Of a DNA stretch of 64,000 bases, positions 56,947 to 64,000 are shown piece after piece (within the stretch, counting starts at the first letter, position 1; each line of letters starts with the position of its first letter). The position numbers and the translations under genes were made by a program. Source of the stretch: Marasmius tenuissimus (lineage: Eukaryota; Basidiomycota; Agaricomycetes; Agaricales; Marasmiaceae). The notes beneath the pieces were generated by a model that had not been told where the DNA came from, ran no database searches, and was given only the letters and a program-made list of their open reading frames with translations. Location of the stretch: positions 4,960,001 to 5,024,000 of the forward strand of contig JAQOTA010000053.1 in NCBI GenBank assembly GCA_029532415.1, given 5' to 3'.

Positions 56947-59131
56947 ATGCATCGCTTTCTCCCACCAGAACTGATCCTCTCCGTTATTTCATTCCTTCCA
57001 ATTACCTCTATACACGCTCTTCAGCTCACATCGAAGCATTTCGATGACTTGATCAGAGAAAACCAAACCAAAGTCTATCATGGAGCAGCGATCACTCATG
57101 GGCTCGTTTTACCCTCTACTGGGACCGACATCGAGGAGATTAGAAACAAAGAGGGCCTAAATCGGGTTCTGGATGGGCTCTCTGGCGATTGGATGGCACT
57201 GTGTACGTGATTCACAACGTTATTGCGCTCGAGCTGAATCATAGTGCCCCATAGGTCAGCGAGGAGTACAACTAGAGAAAAGCTGGAAAGGAAACGACAG
57301 GTCGAGGCTAGTAAAATGCCCTGCAGGAGGGAAGAATGTTCGATGCATCAAGGTTGACGAAGCGAATGGGTTCATCATCACAACCAGCTTCCACGGTCCT
57401 AACCGGGGCTTGAGTTTGACTGTTTTCGACCTGAGAGAACCGGACAAAGTACTGTGGGGCCTGCCTGCCGTGCGTTCTCTTTCGCGAGCCTATTGCTAGC
57501 ACACCAATTGACTGCCTTTTTCGTATAGACCATGTACAAATGTGCCGACATCGAGTATGACAAAGGCTACTTGATCTTCAAGAGGGACAAGGATTCCATA
57601 GAAGTTTGGCGGCTCGCGACTATCGGCGATGCTCATCCAGCGGCGCAACCTCCATTTGCACAGGAGCACCAACTCAAAGCCGAATCTCTAGCCGCCAAAA
57701 CGTATGCCCATACCTTCCCTCGTGGGCATTTCGTCCCTCATGCTTTCCTCCGCGCTCCCGGTCCTAAGACCGGAAGATTTCGCTTCGTGTATCCGTCTCT
57801 TGCAGTGTCTTCGTCTCAGGACATACACTGCTACGATATCCCCTCGCGCCAGCTAGTTGACACGACCCTAACCACATTGCGAGCCCCTTCATCGCCTCAT
57901 GATGATCACATCGGAGACATCAGTGACATTGATGTCTCCAATCAACATATCTTCATCTGCACAGACTGTTGGCTCCTGCGGGTGTATGACAGGTCGACAG
58001 GGAGCTGCACGTTCGAGATCTTCGGCGACATGTTGGCTTACGGGAATCATGTCGTTCGGATCCTCGGGTTGGGGGAAGGTGCTCAGCCTTTGACGACCTT
58101 TCCTACCTCCGGAGATAAGGAGGGGATGGCTCGATTTGAAACTCAGTTCTGGTCTGGTGTGGGCATTCGTGATGATTTACCGGGTTGCGTGGTGGCAAGA
58201 CAGCAGACCGAGAAAGCTGAGATCGACCGAGAGGGTCCGGCAATCTATGACAAATTCGTTGCGGGTGAGTATTTACAGATGAGAGGGTTCTTCGAACGAT
58301 TTTATTGACTCGGAGATCTTTACCTACCATTAGTTCGAGCATCCTCTTGCGGGAACCATTTTGCAGCCCTTCTTAAGAGCGCTCGGATCGTTGTCGTACG
58401 GGACTTCCAACGTGTTGTTTTACCCACTGAATCCGACGAAGACTCTCGAAGAGCATATGCAGAAGCTCAGCAAGCACAATCGCTTCAGATCGACATTGGA
58501 TACTACTACGGCGAACCGTACTGTATGGCTTTTGAGAAGGGTAGAGTTGTAGTAGCAGTGGTGAGTTTCGATGTCAGAGTTCCTCAGTGTTTAGTATGCA
58601 GCTCTAACGGTACCCCGCCACTCGCAGTCGAAGGGTGTATTCATTATCGACGTCAATGAATTCCTTAATCCGCAAGACCCACTAACATCCCTTCCCCGAA
58701 TCGTCGCCACTCGCGTACCAGAATTCAATTCAGAGGAGAGACTGAGACAGGTATTCTCTCTCGCTGTCAGTGATACAGGGATCTACCTGAACTGGCCAGA
58801 ACGTGAACTCCGGAAGGAGATGTGGGACAGCCGTGCACGGGGAAAGAGGATACAGAGATTCAATGGCCGGAACCCTGGCACAGGAGGCGAGATGGAGACA
58901 GATGATGTTAATTTTATGGCTCCCGATCACGCTGACAATCTGGCGGCTCCTGGTCGCCTCAACGAACTTATAGCTTCTGACCACAGCGATTTTATGCTGA
59001 AGGAAATGACCGCGTTTCGAGAAGCTATGGACCGCTCGAGGGGTCTCAAAGGATACATTACGGAGGACGGATACTTTGAAATGTTTCAAAGGACTGATCA
59101 TGAAGGACCTCGTCCACGTGAGTGGCCCTGA
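56947..59131 (+). CDS. F-box protein with probable beta-propeller C-terminal part (645 aa)
   Basis: Five exons join in frame: 56947-57202, 57255-57469, 57529-58264, 58334-58560 and 58628-59131. The N-terminal F-box is MHRFLPPELILSVISFLPIT, then ALQLTSKHFDDLI. The body has repeated strands typical of propeller blades rather than LRRs: GFIITTSFHG.NRGLSLTVFDLREPDKVLWGL, IEYDKGYLIFKRDKDSIEVW, VSNQHIFICTDCWLLRVYD, and KGRVVVAVSKGVFIIDVNEF. C-terminal residues are charged and end PRPREWP. Introns are 52, 59, 69 and 67 nt. Unlike the other F-box genes here it has no second copy in the window. Possible SCF adaptor; WD motifs are not canonical, so the fold is an inference. Confidence 0.78.
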
Positions 59132-59824
59132 TGTAGCGTATCTTCACCCGTTTGTTCTGACCGAGTTTCGTCTAGCTCCACCCGCGGGAGGCAGCTCGGT
59201 TTGTGGGGTGGATTTCGCTGTCTGGGAGTGAATGTGGCCTATTCTTTGAGAGATCCCAATCTGCACATCTCTTATTTGCCTCTTTGATACCTTGGACACA
59301 CCATAGGACTATCTTTGCTTTCGCTTGAGTTGTATTATATATGTATGTACGTGTGTGCTCGCCTCGCCAAATCCTACCCCGAACAAGCCAAGACCGCGGG
59401 CATTATACTTTGAATCGCTCTTGTTTCAAATCTCTCGTCGTGTTGTACAGCTGGGGTGTTTACTATGGGTCCGTGGAGGTTCGTGGTGGCCGCAGAGGTC
59501 AAATCCCGGGAATAGGAATGAGGGCCGTGATCGCCGAAGTCAAAGCTTTGGTGCCGGGCTGGAGACCTGAGGCCTGAGCGCTGAGCACGAAAGGGTAATC
59601 ATGGTCCCTCAGGCCTCAGGCCTCAGGGTCCTCAACTCAAAGTTCGGAATATCACTGAGATCTGACGCCGACGCGCACAAGCCACCATCCTGGTAACCAC
59701 GGTGAGGAGTTCAGAAGCAATCGAGCTCGCGAGTGATTAGAGAAATCATGCAGTATTTTGGAAGGGATATTAACAATAAACTTCGCGATGTTACCTCGCG
59801 ATGGGCTTTCAAGACTCTATCTAC
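59132..59824. other. Intergenic, convergent with esterase G
   Basis: 59640-59760 resembles the 3' flank of esterase A (3540-3600: GCGAGTGAT.AGAGAAATC.TGCA). At 59566-59632 the unit CAGGCCT/AGGCCTGAG is repeated in both orientations, a short GC-rich palindrome cluster. No gene. Confidence 0.35.
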
Positions 59825-62217
59825 TCATTGTCCGGTACGGGCACTGACGGATTCCCAGAAACTAAGAAGCATGTCGGTTAAAAAGCTGATCAACAAACGA
59901 AAGTCCAACTCACCTGCATCTTTCTAGGAAATCCTTATCCTTTTTCGCCGGACTAACGTCGGGTAAATCATTCACTGTCTTATTGAACACCATCTCGTTG
60001 TTAGCGAAATGATATAGATCCCACTGCGGCGTGATATTTGAGGGGTCTACTTTGACGTTTGGGTCGAGAGAAATGGCAAAGGAAACGAAAGATTGTGCAA
60101 AGGCGTTGATAAAATCGGTGTTGTTGAACATAGAGCTGGGGATTTCAGGCAACGTGGTAGCGATCCTGTTCAATATGATCAGCAAGGCTGACCCTTCGTG
60201 CGCTGCATTCCCCACTCACGAAGGCCAATAATAAAGGAGATCCTGGCCATGAATGGCCGGTGGGATGGCAAACTCCCCCTGGCAGTTTAGAGTTTAGTGT
60301 CAATGAGACTGGCCTGGGCACGGTTATGACTGACCATGTAAGTATGGTTATCAAACGCGTTCGCGAATACATATTTGGGACAGATAAAAATAGCTTTGAA
60401 AGACTCGTCAGTTGGGACTCAGTATAGACGAGCATATGAGACAAACATTCTCCCATGATGAGGTTTCCTTGCGCCCGATCTGAGCCCAGGCCGGCATAGA
60501 GCTTTGCAACCGTTGCAGTATCTTGTGGCGTGAGTTTCGGGAATAGTTCAGCCGCATACTGGCTTGCGTTCAATGGCGATGCGGTTTCATGGTCGAAAAC
60601 ATTTCCTTCGTTTGTATTATGAACAGAGAGCATGGCATTCTATGTCCGCCGGAAGCCGATTAGAATATGCTTCATTGTAGGCACGGACTCTGAGACCCAC
60701 CCCGTTAACTTTACCCTCCTTCAGAGCTTTCGTAGGTCTCTGCCTGATAAAGGTTCCATCGACGACAGGAACGAAAGCAACAGTGCCGAAAAATCCAGCG
60801 ACATTGATCTTCTCGTTGGCTGCTCCGATTACGCCTGCTTCCGCCTCCCGAAGACATTTCAGTGTGTCCTGAGAAGATGTGCAACTGCAAAACGTTCAGC
60901 GAGAGAAAATTCTGATGGTGTCCATAACACTGACTTGACCTCCTTGACGACCTGGTCATACAAGGCCTAATTTCATCCATCTCAGCTATAATGAACGGAG
61001 AGGACAGAGGACTAGCTTTTCATACCTGAGGGATAGTGTCGTCGTAGTCATATTGAGAGGGTAAGAATATCGAGCTCGTGATGGCACCCCGGAACAGCTG
61101 AGGGTTAGTCTGACCGTCCTCCGCAACAATGTGTTGTAGCACGGAGCCCGCACCTGCCACAAAGGTGATTGTAAGTGAGGTTTTCTCAAGCCAATAGTCG
61201 TGTTTTTACACACCGGCCGATTCGCCCCAGATTGTTACCCGCTCTGGGTCACCACCAAACTTCGAGATCTAAAGGAGGTCAGTAATCAGTATGGGCGCCA
61301 TCCACTAGAGCACATGAACTGAGACGGACATGTTTGTTGACCCAGCGCAGAGCGAAATTCTGATCCACTTTGAGAATACTGTCAGAGTCGTGGAATGATC
61401 GTCGAAAGCTCGTGGAACGTACATAATCCAGCATTCAATGCCCCATTTGCATGTACTTCGTTACCGGCGAGGAATCCTGGGAAAGGTCAACCTCCAGAAG
61501 GCTTATGACAGGACTGGAAACGTACCGAAGAGACCTAGTCGGTACTGAATGGTCACGACCACTACCCCACCTTTCGACTGGGAGATGATGTCGCCTCCAT
61601 TATATCCAGGCAATCCCCCCTGAATGTACCTGATAAGTCGGGCTGTCAGTGGAGTTCGAATAAACCATCCACCATACTGACGTACCCTCCACCGTGAATC
61701 CAAACGATGACAGGCAAGTTTTCGCCCGGCGCTGAGTCTCCGGGATAATAGACACTGGCGTGCAATTGCTCAATTAAAGGTTTTGAATCGACGTATGAAT
61801 ACCTACTTGAGGAAGAGACAATCCTCGCTAATACTCGGGGTTTCGTGTCTTGTCAAGTTACGGTCCTCAGTTGGAGGAAAGAGATTCCTAGAGTTGGCAC
61901 CGAAAGAGGATTGATGACATTGTGGTGGGGCAATGTCAGCCTGTTGTGTGACCGCCGTATTCGGCGGAGGAGTAGGAGCCTGCCAGCGTAGATCGCCTGT
62001 TTGATGGTTTAAGAAAACGAGGGCATAGTTAGAACTGAGTGCACGTACCGAGTGGAGCAGTAGCATAACGGATTCCCAGGAAACTCGTCGCATTTGTTGT
62101 CTCATTGTACACGCCTTGGTACTTCGCATACCCCAGATCAACGGTTGGCGTATCCTCGGTCTGAGCATGGATGAAGTTGGAAAGGCGAAGTAAAGCCAGG
62201 AGCGTGAGTTTCCACAT
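59825..62217 (-). CDS. Secreted type-B carboxylesterase/lipase (copy G, MWK clade)
   Basis: Intact 15-exon member on the minus strand. Signal peptide MWKLTLLALLRLSNFIHAQ (62217), then VDLGYAKYQGVYNETTNATS with two N-glycosylation sites and GIRYATAPLG. Exon 3 encodes VYYPGDSAPGENLPVIVWIH and GGG, exon 7 VTIWGESAG (near 61230), exon 10 FVPVVDGTFIRQRPTKAL, exon 11 HNTNEGNVFDHE, and exon 13 PPAIHGQDLLYYW with the catalytic histidine. The last exon is FWESVSARTGQ, stop at 59825-59827. One donor is GTCCGT, otherwise normal. It is closest to E and F by signal peptide, C-terminus and promoter block, although on the other strand and ~15 kb away. Confidence 0.87.
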
Positions 62218-62260
62218 TGAGCCTGGGGATAATCTGGGAACACACCACCATGATCACTTC

Positions 62261-62325
62261 AATTTATAGGGGCAATTGTCCTGGATTGGATACTGTTCGG
62301 GGCCGCAATGTGTAATTAGCATCAG
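62261..62325 (-). promoter_or_regulatory. Conserved promoter block of esterase G with TATA box
   Basis: Minus strand: CTGATGCTAATTACACATTG, then CGGCCCCGAACAGTATCCAA and CCCCTATAAATT, ending ~43 bases before the ATG. Same order and spacing as before E and F. Confidence 0.6.
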
Positions 62326-62597
62326 TCCTGACTCCTTCACCCGTGTTCGCCGCTCGTCGAATAATGAGGGCCCCGTGCACGATGACGGTCAGGGATTCAG
62401 TCGACATTAATCCTTGATTCGCTAGCATCCGGATACGGGCGCGAGGAGACGTTTGAATTGTCCGAATTATGGGCGTTTTGCTGATCATTGATTGATATGC
62501 CGAAGATCATATGTTGATAGTAACTGAGAGTACCGACTGGCACTGTATCATCTCGAAGTCCGTCGTGTCCGTGTTGAGCCTAGTCTGCATCAATGCC

Positions 62598-62598
<1 letters not shown>

Positions 62599-62628
<30 letters not shown>
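62599..62628. repeat. (TC)15 microsatellite
   Basis: Fifteen uninterrupted TC units directly followed by TAG, so it also forms a perfect polypyrimidine tract before a potential splice acceptor. Confidence 0.9.
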
Positions 62629-62630
<2 letters not shown>

Positions 62631-63367
62631 GGAAAACCTGGGCGACCAAAAGGTGTGCCCTACCGAGTTCTAGGGGCTGGAGATCCTAAGGATGTTGAAT
62701 TCGGGTGAGAGTGGGACCCTCCGTTGCAGATGGACCAAATATTGATGTCGCTAGCAGAAATTCTACCAACGGTATTGAACGAGTTTTGTCGACGTCGAAC
62801 AGAGAAAAGGATGGAGCTAATCTCGGTGAAGTGGTTGGAAACGGCTCGAGTCGTTCAGGGGCCGACAGTTGTGCCGATATCCGAGGTGACGAGCAAAATC
62901 GGTTGCCGGTGAGTCGAAACCTTTGAGGAGTTGATACTGGTGTACATACTGAATGGAGGTGGTGGTAATGATGAAGTATAAACAATGCTGTGCGACCGGC
63001 CTTCTTTCAGTAAACGGATTGCCCGTTTTGGACATTTGAAGCATCCCGACCTCTAGTTACAGTACAACATGGCCTGAAGATCATCGATCACGACTCACAT
63101 TCTCACATTCTCGAGGCCTGACTGACTGCATGGAACCTCGAAGCGTCCGAGCGTGGGATTCTACTGGTGTTTAAAGTGAAAGACACTGTCATAACGTGGC
63201 TCTCACAGAGTTGAGGGAACCCAAGAACGAAAAATAAGACATACTCGTCACAGCACTGAAAGTCGTATGGGAATATAGTATAAACAATACTCGAGAATAA
63301 AGATATATGAAAGGAATGATGGGGTATAGAAGTTGAACGGCATGAGGTATAATGAAGGCACCCATAA

Positions 63368-63953
63368 TTAGAGGTAACGGAAAACATTCTCCTGTAGTGT
63401 CTCTGGCTCGCGTTCCAAACTCAACGCTGAGAACCGTTCGGTCGACACACGTGTCGCGTCAAACGGTAATAAGGACTCCTCAACATACTTCTGGATCGCA
63501 GGATTGGCGTGGAGATTGTACGAGCTTTGTACCTGCCACTGCCTGATACGGTCCATGCGATCGATAACGTCGAATGTCATTCGTCGTTTCTCGAAGTTGA
63601 TCAAGTCGTTTGGATTCCCGGGAAGGGTGTCGGGGTTGTTTTCCTCGATGAAGGTCAGCGCTATGAGGGGGACACCTGTGCACAATGAAAGAACAGATTA
63701 GTATACAGGCGACCGCGAGCAGGTCGCTCTACTTACCAATGAACGGTACACAGGCCGGTAAAGTGAGCGACAGTGCTTCCAGGTACTTCTTGGAGTTGCG
63801 GTGATTATCCAACGCGATCTCGCAGACGCCGAACTGGGCCATGTATTGCTGAGGGACATGGGCCCACGTTCGCTTCAAGCGACGAATGGGTGGTGCGTTC
63901 AGACCGGTTATGATAGCCATCATCGACGAGAAGTTGTTCAGAATTCGACATTG
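63368..63953 (-). CDS. Ras guanine-nucleotide exchange factor, C-terminal part (5' truncated by window)
   Basis: Two exons, 63953-63737 and 63675-63368, separated by a 61-nt intron (donor GTAAGT, acceptor CACAG), encode the last 174 residues. Landmarks are those of the CDC25 homology (RasGEF) catalytic domain: CRILNNFSSMMAIITGLNAP, then IRRLKRTWAHVP, FIGVPLIALTFIEENNPDTL and INFEKRR. The domain activates Ras-family GTPases by GDP release at membranes. The exon begins at an acceptor CCTGCAG at 63954-63960; further exons lie to the right, outside the window. The tail after the domain is short (SLEREPETLQENVFRYL). Family member (Cdc25-, Bud5- or other type) cannot be decided from this piece. Confidence 0.85.
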
Positions 63954-64000
63954 CTGCAGGGGTGAGGGCAAATTAGGTCCTGTTTCAATCATGGTGGGAC

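Larger units (their letters stand above)
62218..63367. other. Intergenic between esterase G and RasGEF gene
   Basis: Contains the esterase G promoter block (62261-62325) and a TC microsatellite (62599-62628). Next to it, 62631-62700 could encode KPGRPKGVPYRVLG (AT-hook-like), and 62727-62910 a Ser/Asn/Asp-rich frame followed by GTGAGT. These may be fragments of a lost or unrecognised gene, but no full model fits. Confidence 0.35.

Noticed and set aside
1..64000. Secondary-metabolite cluster or prokaryote-like operon
   Set aside because: No synthase, transporter or cluster regulator is present; the esterases are a single expanded family and the other genes are unrelated housekeeping functions.

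Overview
This window is nuclear DNA of a filamentous fungus, most likely an Agaricomycete (mushroom-type basidiomycete). The genes are dense and rich in short introns, mostly 45-80 nt with GT..AG ends. One SNF5 protein carries a GATA-type finger, and there are many divergent F-box/LRR paralogues, the kind of expansion usual in Agaricomycetes. No prokaryotic, organellar or viral gene is apparent. No tRNA, rRNA or CRISPR array was seen.

The main feature is a patchwork of two duplicated gene families. Seven genes encode secreted type-B carboxylesterases/lipases, all with the same 15-exon layout, in two clades. The 'MWK' clade has A (3644-6052, -), E (36459-38874, +), F (42753-45159, +) and G (59825-62217, -). 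The 'MGF/MGY' clade has B (7629-10020, -), C (25458-28814, +) and D (30130-32556, +). Six can be read through as intact. C is intact except for a 950-bp transposon in exon 4. Between them lie F-box genes in every state of decay. Family 1 (547 aa) has intact copies at 23.1 and 50.4 kb, a one-base frameshift copy at 48.1 kb, pseudogenes or relics at 34.3, 35.1, 29.5 and 11.4 kb, and a 3' end at the left window edge. Family 2 (about 463 aa) has an intact copy at 56.5 kb and a copy with one nonsense codon at 54.1 kb. Family 3 (444 aa, one 77-nt intron) has an intact copy at 40.9 kb and a transposon-split pseudogene at 0.8-3.1 kb.

Between the duplicated blocks are single-copy housekeeping genes. 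These are an 8-exon SNF5 chromatin-remodelling subunit (13.4-19.1 kb), followed by a small gene that repeats only its last domain (19.8-20.1 kb); a 4-exon C2H2/cysteine-rich protein (20.4-21.6 kb); an orphan nuclear-type protein (22.3-22.9 kb); histidinol-phosphatase HIS2 (45.2-46.2 kb); the 42-residue oligosaccharyltransferase subunit OST4 (50.8 kb); an F-box protein with a probable beta-propeller (56.9-59.1 kb); and the C-terminal part of a RasGEF at the right edge.

Three non-autonomous DNA elements are defined by their ends. A CACTA-like element (1796-2733) splits a pseudogene. A 950-bp element with perfect 23-bp TIRs (26090-27039) splits esterase C. A 270-bp foldback MITE (42445-42714) sits between the TATA-like box and the ATG of esterase F. 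Flanking DNA is duplicated together with the genes, so F-box genes and esterases seem to have multiplied as linked segments. No functional link between the two families can be shown from sequence.
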